Assembly: GCF_902712915.1 (NCBI RefSeq)
Contig: NZ_CACTIA010000002.1
Span: forward strand, 1-18,527
Length of the DNA: 18,527 nt
Direction of reading: 5' to 3'
From: Acidiphilium sp. C61
GTDB taxonomy: Bacteria; Pseudomonadota; Alphaproteobacteria; Acetobacterales; Acetobacteraceae
Of the stretch, positions 1 through 9,238 are shown piece after piece (the stretch's first letter is position 1; every line of letters begins with the position of its first letter). The notes beneath the pieces were generated by a model. The model was not told the DNA's origin, ran no database searches, and was given only the letters and a program-made list of their open reading frames with translations. Made by a program: the position numbers and the translations under genes.

Positions 1-326
1 GCCGCTTGCTTCCAGCTCATGCCGGGCAATGTCAATGCTGTGTGCAAGCGTAAGAGAATTCGTCAATTGATGCCTCGCAATCGCTATTCATTATTTCGGC
101 CCTGAGATCGCTCCATCAACTCCAAACTTCCATGTTCCGTCCGGATCGGTGACTGTCTGGCCAGAAGTAACGAAACGCCATAGGCTGTAGCATAAGCGGA
201 CAAAGTGGGAACGTTGACTGGTTGGGATCGAGGTTTTCTGCGGGTTTGAGCGGAGAGCACGGTTCTGAGGCCGGGATCGCGCGATGACGGAAAACACACG
301 TTTTTCGTACACTTTCGTTTGAGGGC
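1..326. other. Left-edge region without a recognised gene
   Basis: No gene is recognised here. On the plus strand a frame is open from the window edge to a TGA at 103-105 (34 codons, basic, containing IRQLMPRNRYSLF), which could be the tail of a gene lying to the left. Minus-strand frames over 84-320 are open but have no recognisable motif, and they simply continue out of the istB shard at 327-436. The stretch is best read as scrambled insertion-sequence debris. Confidence 0.3.
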
Positions 327-436
327 GGCGACCGCGAGTTCTGCGAAGAGTTTGGGGGCGCGCTGATAGAGCACGGTCCTGTCATCGCGACATGCCGTGT
401 GACCGAGGGCACAGGCCAGCCACGATTTTCCGACCC
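327..436 (-). pseudogene. istB: Shard of an IS21-family istB gene (ATP-binding helper)
   Basis: About 36 minus-strand codons read VGKSWLACALGH followed by VLYQRAPKLFAELAVA. This is the Walker A loop (GKS) and the next strand and helix of the IstB AAA+ ATPase that assists IS21-family transposition. The segment before GKS is lost, the expected arginine-rich continuation after LAVA is missing, and no start or stop belongs to it. It differs from the istB copy at 4963-5836, so it comes from another IS21-type element. It abuts the IS630 tail on its right, with the junction near 437-450, and marks nested insertion or deletion. Recognition rests on these residues alone. Confidence 0.7.
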
Positions 437-439
437 TGT

Positions 440-775
440 CGGCGCTGCTACGCCGGATGATGCGGCACCGCACGAGGCCGGTGCACCTGGTCCTCGACGG
501 GCTGCCTGCCCACAAAACAGCGCTGGTGAAAGCCTACGTGGCGTCGACCAATGGAATGCTGACGTTGCATTTTCTGCCAGGCTACGCCCCTGACCTGAAC
601 CCAGATGAACTGGTCTGGAGCCACATGAAGCGGACGGGCGTCGCCCGGACTCCGCTACGCCAAGGCGAAAAGCTTCAGGAAAATCGAAGCCCAACTCGCC
701 GCCATCAAGCGCAAACCACGTCTCGTGCAATCATTCTTCAAAGCACCAACTGTCGCCTATATTACCGACTACTGA
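440..775 (+). pseudogene. IS630-family transposase, C-terminal remnant
   Basis: The plus strand encodes the last third of an IS630/Tc1-like DDE transposase. The second catalytic Asp lies in PVHLVLDGLPAHKT, and the third acidic residue lies in the family signature GYAPDLNPDELVW (about 580-620). After KLQE the frame shifts by +1 in the AAAA run at 680-683, and the sequence continues as KIEAQLAAIKRKPRLVQSFF to TDY and a TGA at 773-775. The N-terminal two thirds, with the helix-turn-helix region and first Asp, are absent; the remnant is fused to the istB shard upstream. The right end of the element should lie shortly after 775 but I could not place it. Confidence 0.85.
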
Positions 776-2022
776 GTGATGTCGGTGGGTTCGCGCGAAG
801 TTGCAATGCCGCATCGGGGATGTTGCCATGCGCTGGACGCATGTTGGCCGGGGCTGGTGTGTCGCCTTTCGGTCAGGGCGGGAGGGTGCGGTATCCCGGT
901 CTGGCCGCGCAGCAGCAGGATGGCGAAGGGGCTGGTGGCGAGGAGCACCAGCGCGATCACATGGATGACCGGCATCAGCGCGGCGGTGGCGCCGAACGTG
1001 TAGCCCAGCGCCGAGACCCGCAGGGCCATCGCGCCATAGAACGCCGTCAGCCCCAGCTGCGCCGCGCCGGTCACCGAGAACAGCACCGCGTTCAGCGCGG
1101 CCGCAGGCGGCGCTGCCGGATCTGGTAGATCGGCACGACCAGGGCCGGCAGGACGAGCACGGACCAGGCGCCGATGGTCACCAGCATGGCGAAATCGTCG
1201 ATGCTCGTCGCGGTCCGGATCGCCAGCATGGGCACCAGCGCCAGCCAGACGATGACCGCAAAGCGGCCAGGCCAGGGATGGCCGCCCTGTCGCGGGGGGA
1301 GCGGGCGCGTTCCTCGGGCGATGGGACGGTGTCCGTCGCATGGCGTCGCGCGCCGCGCCAGATATAGGGCAGCAGGGCCGTCGACAGGAGCGCCATCGGC
1401 CCCGAGAGGAACAGGAAGTTGACTGCGCCATGCGGGAAGACGGCGAGGTCGAGGAGCCGAGCGCCAGCAGCGGCAGATGCGCCAGCAGCAGCATCCGCAC
1501 CAGCGGCAGCCAGAGTGTGACCTGCTGCGAGACATACGCATAGGACTGCCCGAGGGCGGCGCCGATCATGAAGGTCGGGATCACGAACATGGTGCCGTGG
1601 AGTTCGCCGTGGACGAAGGGGGCAAAGATCGCGGCCTGCCCGGCGGCGTGCGCGAGCGCCTGGCCGATCATGCCGGCGAGCAGCGCGCCGTCGGAGATGG
1701 TGACGAATCCGAACGCGCTCTCCGGTCTGAAGCCACGCGAGGGCCGGGCCCGTCCTGCCTGCGCGGTCTTGCCGGATGGCGGCTGCGGACGAGGTCGGTT
1801 CACCGCCGCGTTGCCCGGCTCTTGCTGGAGACGCCATCTGGATGCCCAGAAGTCCGCCGCCCGGTCCCGAGCCGCGTGCCCCCGGGGCGAGAGAAGCCGC
1901 GCCGCCCAGTTCCGCATCGCGCCGGCCTCGTGCCAGGCCGCGATGAAGGGTTCGGCCGGGTGCTGCCAGTTGTCCCGCGCGAAATAGCCACCGACGACCA
2001 CGCTCGCCGGCGCATTGACCAT
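769..2022 (-). pseudogene. Multi-frame remnant of a polytopic membrane protein
   Basis: Protein-like sequence runs along the minus strand but changes frame at least three times. In order it shows a soluble part (SVVVGGYFARDNWQHPAEPF), hydrophobic segments (ISDGALLAGMIGQALAHAAG, MFVIPTFMIGAALGQ, LWLPLVRMLLLAHLPLLALG), then in a second frame HGAVNFLFLSGPMALLSTAL, in a third FAVIVWLALVPMLAIR and VLVLPALVVPIYQIRQRR, and finally back in the first frame LNAVLFSVTGAAQLGLTAFY and VIHVIALVLLATSPFAILLL. Together this suggests six to nine membrane segments. I do not recognise the family. The ATG at 2022 has no Shine-Dalgarno sequence, and the frame leads back without a stop into the protein upstream, so this may be the C-terminal half of one protein starting at 2904. 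The IS630 remnant cuts or overlaps its 3' end. Confidence 0.45.
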
Positions 2023-2029
2023 CGCCGTG

Positions 2030-2904
2030 GTGCCAGTTTCAACGCGAGGCGATGCGCCTCGTTGCTGGCGTCCGCCGCCCGTTTCGCCAGCCGGCCTGCA
2101 TCGGCGCGGATCGTGGTGGCCTTGTCCGCCCGCTTGGCCACGCGCAGGCGGGCAGGCCCATTGTCGGTCTCGAGCCGTTCCGCCTTGGCCAGCCGGGTCG
2201 TCTGCTTCGCCGTGAAGCCGGCGGCCTCGCTGCCCGCCGCCTCGATTTCATCGAGCGCCTGCGGGGCGTTCCGCAGGTCCCGCAGCGTCGCCATCCGCCG
2301 ATCGGCAGGTCCGGCAGGGCCAGCACCAGTGCCAGCAGCGACAGCGTCTCCGCCGCCGGGCTGTGGCCCCACTTGTGGGCCTCGGTCTTGCCGTCGACGA
2401 TCGCGCCGAGCAGGGAGCCGGTTCCGGCCAGGCTTCCGGTACTTGCCGCGAGAACGCCGATTTCCGCCTCGCCACGCCGGGCACGAACAGCAGCAGCGCC
2501 GCCGCGAGCAGGCCGAGCAGGTCGAACGCCATGCCGACCGCGTGCTCGCCGGTTTCGCTGCCGAGGAAGCGGGCGAGCGCCTGTCCCAGCGCCATCTCGC
2601 CCTGGGCGCGGGCGATCGCGCCTCGCCCTCCATCGTCATCGCCCGTTCGAACACGTTCTCGATCCGCTGCATCAATCCGGGCGTCGGCGCCGGCGGGTGC
2701 GGGCATCCATCGCGCGATCATCGAATGGCCGAGCCCGTCGGCGTCGAGCACCGGCTGGCGCAGCACCATGCAGGTCTGACCGTCGGAAAAGAGGATTCCG
2801 GTCTCGCGGCCGACGGTCGCATCCGCGAAGCGGGACAGGTGGACCGACGCCTCGGCCTGGCCGAAATAGGGGCCCCAGCTCATCTGGTATGCGCGTCCAG
2901 CCAT
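2030..2904 (-). pseudogene. Frameshifted unknown protein, hydrophobic centre and helical C-terminus
   Basis: The start is well supported: ATG at 2904-2902 preceded by AGGAGG six bases upstream. Reading MAGRAYQMSWGPYFGQ, the frame holds to about WMPAPA, then shifts to PTPGLMQRIENVFERAM, then back to LGQALARFLGSETGEHAVGM with a hydrophobic run (FDLLGLLAAALLLFVPG). It then shifts to EIGVLAASTGSLAGTGSLLG and SLLALVLALPDLPIG, and again to a charged, Ala/Lys/Arg-rich helical stretch (TAKQTTRLAKAERLETDNG). At least four indels are needed. The family is not recognised. The Gly/Ala hydrophobic centre recalls membrane-inserting segments of large secreted or conjugation-related proteins, but that is only a resemblance. 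It probably reads on into the membrane segments at 769-2022. Confidence 0.45.
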
Positions 2905-2930
2905 CACCGCCTCCTGCTGTTCGGGCGAGG

Positions 2931-3285
2931 TTACCGGCGGCGATGCGGTCCAGTAATCGTGCCGCCGGGCATGACCGGGCGCCGGGCGGGCGGCGCGCAT
3001 GACCGGGGGCCGGCGCTCTGCTGCGAGGCCGGCGGGGAGGGCGCGGGGATGGTCAGCGACCGGGCGGGGACCGGGTGCGCGGCGGCGGGACATAGCCGGA
3101 CGGGCGGCCCTGCGGGTGGAACTGGCCCGGAGATGATGGCGGCGCCGGGAACAGGACGGCCCAGGCTTCCGTGTGCGACCTGTGACGTGCGCGCGAGGCG
3201 GCCTGCGCCGGGGTGGGGATGTCCGGCCCGCGCCGTCGCGGCGGGCGCGCGTGCAGCAGGCGGAGCGATTCGGGCAGGCGCAGGC
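2931..3285 (-). pseudogene. Pro/Ala-rich ORF, split by the IS21 element
   Basis: If the IS21 element and one copy of its 7-bp target duplication are removed, a minus-strand frame opens at ATG 5945-5943 (MSKPGRFQPRSRPA, 14 codons down to 5904). It rejoins in phase at 3278 and reads PARIAPPAARAPAATARAGH to a stop at 2931-2933, about 129 residues in all. The product is rich in Pro, Ala and Arg with no recognised domain. It ends 27 bp before the gene starting at 2904, as an operon neighbour would. No Shine-Dalgarno sequence is visible before 5945, and in such GC-rich DNA an open frame is weak evidence, so this is a tentative gene. Confidence 0.3.
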
Positions 3286-3334
3286 TGTCGCGCGGCAATC
3301 AACGTGAGAATCCAGCGTCAATCAGGATGAGAAT
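3279..3334 (+). repeat. IS21 left end with target duplication
   Basis: The left terminus begins TGTCGCGCGGCAATC at 3286 and continues with the inner repeat ATCAGGATGAGAATG. Read inward it aligns with the reverse complement of the right end (TGTAGCGCGACAATC, then ATCAGGATGAGAA). The seven bases just outside, CGCAGGC (3279-3285), recur exactly after the right end, so this is a true insertion boundary. Confidence 0.85.
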
Positions 3335-3336
3335 GC

Positions 3337-4962
<1,626 letters not shown>

Positions 4963-4966
<4 letters not shown>

Positions 4967-5836
4967 GCGAGACCGCACGCACCGTCGACGCCCAGCGCCT
5001 TACCCTGCTGCTCAACGAGCTCAGGCTCCCCGCCATCAAGCAGGTCTGGCCCGACTTCGCCGCCCGCGCCGACAAGGAAGCATGCCCGCCGCACGCCTCC
5101 TCGCCACGCTCGCCGAGCACGAGGTCGCCGAGCGCGACCGCAGGCGCATCGAGCGCCACCTCCTCGAAGCCAGGCTGCCGCCCGGAAAAACCATCGCCAC
5201 CTTCGCCTTCGAGGCCGTGCCGATGATCTCCAAGGCCCAGGTCCTCGCCCTCTGCTCCGGCGACGGATGGCTCGAGACCGGCGCCAATCTCCTCGCCTTC
5301 GGCCCGCCCGGCGGGGGAAAGTCCCATCTCGCCGCAGCCATCGGCCTCGCCCTCGTCGAGAATGGCTGGCGCGTGCTGTTCACCCGCACCTCCGACCTCG
5401 TCCAGAAGCTCCAGATCGCACGTCGCGAACTCGCCCTCGAGGCCACCATCGCCAAGCTCGACAAATTCCACCTGCTGATCCTCGACGACCTCGCTTACGT
5501 CACCAAGGATCAGGCCGAAACCTCGGTTCTCTTCGAACTCATCAGCGCACGCTACGAGCGCCGCTCCCTGATGATCACCGCCAACCAGCCCTTCGGCGAG
5601 TGGGGAAAGGTCTTCCCAGATCCCGCCATGACACTCGCCGCCGTCGACCGCCTCGTCCACCACGCAACCATCTTCGAGATGAACGTCGAAAGCTATCGCC
5701 GCAAAACCGCAATCCAGCGCCGAACCGGGCCAGGACGGCCGCAGCACGCCCAACAATCACCGAAAACATCAGATTGTCGCGCCACGACAATCAAGTCGCC
5801 CAAACCCGCTTGCCAGCGTCAAACCAATCCGATTAA
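4963..5836 (+). pseudogene. istB: IS21-family helper ATPase IstB, frameshifted
   Basis: IstB is the AAA+ ATPase that directs target choice by IstA. The start ATG 4963 overlaps the istA stop and gives QRLTLLLNELRLPAIKQVW. The frame is lost near 5081 (DKE) and resumes as AARLLATLAEHEVAERDRRR. Walker A is GPPGGGKSHLAAAIG (about 5305-5350) and Walker B is FHLLILDDLAY (about 5466-5500), followed by sensor region SLMITANQPFGEW. A further shift near 5750 is likely, because the expected tail (NIRLSRHDNQVAQTRLPAS, stop at 5834-5836) lies in another frame while the main frame runs on through the end of the IS to 5942. About 290 residues when repaired. Confidence 0.85.
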
Positions 5837-5858
5837 CCTTCCAAGGCCGCGATCACTT

Positions 5859-5910
5859 TCTCATCCTGATCGTCGCGCTTCTCATCCAGATTGTCGCGCT
5901 ACACGCAGGC
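5859..5910 (+). repeat. IS21 right end with target duplication
   Basis: Two tandem copies of a 21-22 bp motif (TCTCATCCTGATCGTCGCGC and TCTCATCCAGATTGTCGCGC) lie at 5859-5900, and the element ends in ACA at 5903. The reverse complement matches the left end. The outer seven bases CGCAGGC (5904-5910) duplicate 3279-3285. Multiple end repeats of this sort are the transposase-binding sites of IS21-type elements. Confidence 0.85.
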
Positions 5911-5979
5911 CGAGATCGAGGCTGGAAACGACCGGGCTTTGACATTTGCAGGTCATTCAGGCGCATCGACAAGCAGATA

Positions 5980-6420
5980 CTAAATTTTGGTGGTATCACT
6001 GAAAGGGCGTTGGCCAATGTTTTCGATTAGACGAAGCAGGTAGCCATCCGGGTCCATGACCAGAAGCTGTCGCTGGCCGAATTCAACCGTGTTGGCTCGA
6101 TACCACGCCTCCTCAGGCTCCTTGAATAGCGGACATCCCGCTTTTGCCAGTCGGTCTAGTATCGGCCGGAGGGTCGGTGTCTTGATCTGGAAATTGATGC
6201 CACGACCAAGTGGTGCTTCGAGCGGCCCCGTCACCCATTGGTCGTCTGCCGTGTTGCGCTGCTCAAGCATTACCTGAGCACCGTCAAGGTCCAAGTATGC
6301 GAAGCCGGTTTCCGGCCGGTCGAATGCTACGGAGAAGCCGATCAGATTGCACCAAAAACGCAGGCTCACCTCCAAGTCCGAAACCACCAGTTCCGGAACC
6401 AGCCTCGCCGAGTTTGCCAT
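5980..6420 (-). CDS. VOC-fold protein, bleomycin-resistance/glyoxalase-like
   Basis: An intact 146-residue protein of the vicinal oxygen chelate fold. The first beta-alpha-beta-beta unit opens with LVPELVVSDLEVSLRFW and GFSVAFDRPETGFAYLDLDG; the second module ends with the family's MDPDGYLLRLIENIG. Size and pattern match the small single-domain proteins annotated as bleomycin-binding or glyoxalase-like. Members may bind an antibiotic or act on small substrates through a metal; the specific role cannot be told from sequence. The ATG at 6420 has AAAGGG about 12 bases upstream, and a 14-bp palindrome lies 31-44 bp upstream. It lies co-directional with, and 134 bp downstream of, a GNAT gene, a pairing seen in resistance-type gene sets. 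No frameshift. Confidence 0.85.
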   Translation of the reverse strand: MANSARLVPELVVSDLEVSLRFWCNLIGFSVAFDRPETGFAYLDLDGAQVMLEQRNTADDQWVTGPLEAPLGRGINFQIKTPTLRPILDRLAKAGCPLFKEPEEAWYRANTVEFGQRQLLVMDPDGYLLRLIENIGQRPFSDTTKI

Positions 6421-6450
6421 TCCAATAAGCCCTTTAACCCCTATCCGACC

Positions 6451-6464
6451 GCTGTAATTACAGC
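6451..6464. promoter_or_regulatory. 14-bp perfect palindrome upstream of the VOC gene
   Basis: GCTGTAATTACAGC is a perfect palindrome placed 31-44 bp before the start of the VOC gene, in the 134-bp gap to the GNAT gene. The position suits an operator for a dimeric repressor. No cognate regulator is identified, so the role is inferred. Confidence 0.35.
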
Positions 6465-6554
6465 TGCCCGCTGCTGCTACCCCCCCAAGTTCGCCACGCT
6501 CGTGCGAAATTCCTGATTTTCGTGCAGACTCAGCGCATTTGGGGGAAACCAGAC

Positions 6555-7037
6555 CTACGCGTCTTGCTGTCCTCGTGCGGCTAATTGATCGAGGGCTGAC
6601 CCCTCAAGCACATAATAAATCTTGTCAAACCCGTTTGCGCCCAGCCCGTCATAGAGCGACCGCGCTGCCACGTTTTCTCTTGAGGTGGACCATTCGATCC
6701 TAGTGCTTCCTGCGGCCTTCGCCGCCTGTGCAATCCCAGCCATCAACTTCTGTGCGACGCCACGGCGGCGTGCAGCGTGGCCGACATAAACCTGCTGGAC
6801 GTAAGTGAATGTGAGCAGGCCGGCGACGGGGTAGAGAGAGGTGAACGTGGCAAAGCCGAGAAGTCGAACATCGTCGTGGGCTACGATGATGTCCACCTGC
6901 CGGGCACGGCGAAGCACGTCCTCAGCGACTACCAGATCAGAACTGATAGTGGCTCCGTAGAAACCAGCCATCTCGATCATCAAGTCGGCTAGGGCCTGAG
7001 CATCTTTCTCGTCAAAGCGACGTATGCGGACCACCAT
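6555..7037 (-). CDS. GNAT-family N-acetyltransferase
   Basis: A 160-residue intact protein of the GCN5-related N-acetyltransferase superfamily, which transfers acetyl from acetyl-CoA to an amine. The N-terminus (VVRIRRFDEKDAQALADLM) is the usual first strand and helix. Motif A with the acetyl-CoA pyrophosphate loop is VQQVYVGHAARRRGVAQKLM (about residues 80-100), following the strand LLTFTY. Motif B follows as STRIEWSTSRENVAARSLYD with the typical Asn and Tyr. The substrate is not predictable; aminoglycoside, toxin-like and protein acetyltransferases all look similar, but no adjacent RHH/DUF1778 antitoxin gene is present, which argues against a TacT-type toxin. It precedes the VOC gene on the same strand. 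Confidence 0.88.
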   Translation of the reverse strand: MVVRIRRFDEKDAQALADLMIEMAGFYGATISSDLVVAEDVLRRARQVDIIVAHDDVRLLGFATFTSLYPVAGLLTFTYVQQVYVGHAARRRGVAQKLMAGIAQAAKAAGSTRIEWSTSRENVAARSLYDGLGANGFDKIYYVLEGSALDQLAARGQQDA

Positions 7038-7121
7038 TCACCCTTTCCCGACACAACCTGCTGCTACGCTACATGGCCGACTTTTCTACCACCGCATACA
7101 AGGATCATGTGTGGACGGCCC

Positions 7122-7348
7122 GTTGGGTTCAAGTCGTTAAAGCAGAATTTGGTATCGGTTCGAATGCGGTCATGTGTCCGGCCTTTGACGCGGTGGTCTG
7201 ACCGCTGGCCCAGATGGGTGCCGCGAGCAACATCCAAACAGAAATTGCGGCATGGAACTGCCGTAGATTCAGACGGATTTTGTTGCTCGTCGGTTCGACC
7301 GATAACCATCTCCTGTTTGCCCCTAAACCCTCGGCACCGGCGCGCGGA
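7122..7348 (-). ncRNA. Candidate bridge/seekRNA region of the IS1111-group element
   Basis: This 227-bp non-coding stretch lies between the transposase stop and the sub-terminal repeat, on the 3' side of the gene. IS110-family transposases are guided by an RNA made from the element; in the IS1111 group it comes from the region downstream of the transposase. The call rests on position and on the lack of a convincing ORF, not on a folded structure. A minus-strand open frame over 7064-7309 is judged spurious. Confidence 0.45.
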
Positions 7349-8365
7349 TCAGGCGGCTACCGGCTGACGCCGATACGCTTCACCACGCGCCATCATGGCC
7401 CAGATGATCCGGGCCATCTTGTTGGCCAGAGCGATCGCCGCGACCTTGCGCGGCTTCCGCTCCAGCAATTGCAACAGCCAAGCGGTCGCTGATTTGCTGC
7501 CTGGTTTAGCGAAGCGGATCACCGCCATCGCCCCGACCACGAGCAACTGCCGCAACCTCTCATTGCCTGCCTTACTTATCTTTCCCATACGATGCTTGCC
7601 GCCGGTGGAATGCTCTCGCGGAGTCAGCCCGAGCCACGCTGCAAAATGCCGCCCGGTCTCAAAATTCGCGGGGTTCACATTGAGCGCCATGGTGATCGCG
7701 GTGATTGCCCCAACGCCGGGAATCGCGGCGAGGAGCTTGCTGACCGCGTTGGCCTTGTGCTGTTCGAGCAGCTGTCTCTCCAGTGCGTCGATCTTTGCAT
7801 CGAGATCCGTCACATGCTGACCCATTTGCTCAAACATCGCCTTTGCAATTGCTGGAATCGCTTCCTCGGCAGACAGGAGAACAAGCAATGCTGAGACGTT
7901 CGCGCAGCCCTTGGCGGCAACGATGCCAAATTCCGCCGCGTGCCCCCGCAACGCGTTGATCGCCTGGGTTCGTTGATTCACCAAGAGTTCCCGGTGCTTC
8001 ACGATGATTGCTGCCGCTTGCTCATCCACCGATTTGACCGGAACCGTGCGCATGGTCGGGCGGGATGCTGCCTCACTGATCGCTTCTGCGTCGTTGCGAT
8101 CATTTTTACTCCGCTTCACGAAGGGCTTCACATATTGCGGTGGGATCAACCTGACCCGGTGGCCCATACCGCCCAACACCCGCCCCCAGTGGTGCGAGCC
8201 TGCGCAAGCTTCAAGAACCACCTCCGTCGGAGCCAATTTGACGAAGAACGGTTCAACCTGAGCCCGCCTGATCTCGCGCCGGAGTAACGGGCGCTCCTGG
8301 TCATCGACCCCATGGATCGTAAAAACATGCTTGGACGTGTCTATAGAAATCCGCTTAAATTCCAT
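7349..8365 (-). CDS. IS110-family (IS1111 group) DEDD transposase
   Basis: An intact 338-residue transposase. The RuvC-like DEDD domain begins FKRISIDTSKHVFTIHG with the first Asp at residue 9; the Glu is in TEVVLEACAGSHHWGR, and the last acidic pair is in KRSKNDRNDAEAISEAASRP. A coiled region follows (DLDAKIDALERQLLEQHKA). The C-terminal Transposase_20 domain starts at LLAAIPGVGAITAITMA and holds the conserved serine motif KHRMGKISKAGNERLRQLLV. The EAASRP and STGGKHRMGKISKAGN patterns point to the IS1111 group. The ATG at 8365 gives full family length. The gene shows no frameshift, so the element may be active. Confidence 0.95.
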   Translation of the reverse strand: MEFKRISIDTSKHVFTIHGVDDQERPLLRREIRRAQVEPFFVKLAPTEVVLEACAGSHHWGRVLGGMGHRVRLIPPQYVKPFVKRSKNDRNDAEAISEAASRPTMRTVPVKSVDEQAAAIIVKHRELLVNQRTQAINALRGHAAEFGIVAAKGCANVSALLVLLSAEEAIPAIAKAMFEQMGQHVTDLDAKIDALERQLLEQHKANAVSKLLAAIPGVGAITAITMALNVNPANFETGRHFAAWLGLTPREHSTGGKHRMGKISKAGNERLRQLLVVGAMAVIRFAKPGSKSATAWLLQLLERKPRKVAAIALANKMARIIWAMMARGEAYRRQPVAA

Positions 8366-8460
8366 TGGGCGGCCCTTTCATTAGGTTCGTTGTTCGACCC
8401 TATATTGGCACATTGGATGCCGTTGGGCCGTCCACCCCAACAGAAATGCACCATCACCGT

Positions 8461-8479
8461 GCCAGCGCCAAGCGCTGGC
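8461..8479. repeat. Compact hairpin beside the IS1111-group element
   Basis: GCCAGCGC and GCGCTGGC form a perfect 8-bp stem with a CAA loop. It starts 26 bp outside the sub-terminal repeat of the IS and 60 bp before the kinase start. Several IS110-family elements insert at palindromic targets such as REP sequences, so it could be part of a target structure; it might equally be a short transcript hairpin. Confidence 0.5.
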
Positions 8480-8538
8480 GCAGTAGTGTAGAGGTGTCGC
8501 AGGTCTCGGGATTTTCACGACGATTGATGGGGAGAAAC

Positions 8539-9237
8539 ATGAAATCTTCAGATAGGGCTGCGGTGCTGGATGAACTCGCCTCTTTGATCGCAGGCATCCC
8601 GTCAGCCGGGCCCATTCGGGTCGCGATTGACGGACGGACGGCATCAGGGAAAACAACGCTGGCGGATGAACTGGCCGAAGCTCTCGGCAAGACAGGAAGG
8701 GCGGTTATTCGGACTTCAATCGACGGATTCCACCGGCCCAAGGTAGAACGCTATGCGCGTGGTCGTCACTCCGCAGAAGGCTACTATTACGACGCGCGCG
8801 ATCTTCCGGCTATCAACGCACTTTTGCTTTCCCCCTTGGGGCCGGGCGGCGATCGGCGGTATCGCACGGCGTCATTCGATCTCGACAATGACCAGCCTAT
8901 AAAGCAGGAGCCACAAGTTGCGTCGGCCGATGCCATATTGATCGTAGATGGCACTTTTCTCCAGCGGCCCGAACTACGCGACGACTGGGATTTGGCGATT
9001 TTCGTAGAAACCTCGGAGCAGCTTTCCGAACAGCGCGGTATTGATCGGGACGCCGGGCGTTTAGGTGGGGCAGATGCCACACGTCAGCTCTATGCGGTTC
9101 GATATAAGCCAGCCTTCGATATTTACGAAAGTATGTGCGCGCCGGCTTCTACTGCCGATGCAGTCTTCAACAATGACGACTTCGCCAGCCCGGTCCTGAA
9201 AGTCCGCACCGGCGGCAGGCTGTCGCACAAATCCTAA
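8539..9237 (+). CDS. P-loop kinase, uridine kinase-like (NK superfamily)
   Basis: A 232-residue intact protein. ATG 8539 is chosen because GGGGAG precedes it by four bases; upstream in-frame starts run into the IS flank. The Walker A loop is IDGRTASGKTTLADELAEAL (residues 30-49), followed by the acceptor-binding strand and loop VIRTSIDGFHRPKVERYARG and a YYYDARDL motif typical of uridine and nucleoside kinase-like proteins. The strand ADAILIVDGTFLQRPEL fits the Walker B region, and DWDLAIFVETS precedes the lid (EQRGIDRDAGRLGG). The phosphate acceptor is uncertain: homologues are annotated as uridine kinase or nucleoside/nucleotide kinase family. It is convergent with the LysR gene, with one base between the two stops. 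Confidence 0.88.
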   Translation: MKSSDRAAVLDELASLIAGIPSAGPIRVAIDGRTASGKTTLADELAEALGKTGRAVIRTSIDGFHRPKVERYARGRHSAEGYYYDARDLPAINALLLSPLGPGGDRRYRTASFDLDNDQPIKQEPQVASADAILIVDGTFLQRPELRDDWDLAIFVETSEQLSEQRGIDRDAGRLGGADATRQLYAVRYKPAFDIYESMCAPASTADAVFNNDDFASPVLKVRTGGRLSHKS

Positions 9238-9238
9238 G

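Larger units (their letters stand above)
7111..8435 (-). mobile_element. IS110-family element, IS1111 group, about 1.33 kb
   Basis: The transposase at 7349-8365 is flanked by an exact 11-bp inverted repeat, GTGGACGGCCC at 7111-7121 and GGGCCGTCCAC at 8425-8435. Short sub-terminal inverted repeats of about this length, a DEDD transposase and a total of about 1.3 kb are characteristic of the IS1111 group, whose true ends lie a few bases outside the repeats. The long non-coding side is downstream of the gene (7122-7348), as expected for this group. Exact outer boundaries and target sequence are not determined. Confidence 0.75.

Noticed and set aside
769..2904. Assignment of the membrane block to a type IV secretion gene such as traY/dotA or virB6/trbL
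   Set aside because: The hydrophobic layout is suggestive, but no family motif was recognised and no other transfer gene is present.
1477..3330. A 617-codon plus-strand open frame
   Set aside because: It is antisense to the minus-strand protein-like segments, is dominated by Arg, Ala, Gly and Pro with no motif, and has no ribosome site. GC-rich DNA produces such shadow frames.
6555..7037. GNAT protein as a TacT-type toxin
   Set aside because: No adjacent DUF1778/RHH antitoxin gene; the neighbour is a VOC protein, which suits a resistance or metabolic role.
7064..7309. An 81-codon minus-strand ORF downstream of the IS110 transposase
   Set aside because: No motif or ribosome site, it crosses the sub-terminal inverted repeat, and the position fits the non-coding guide-RNA region better.
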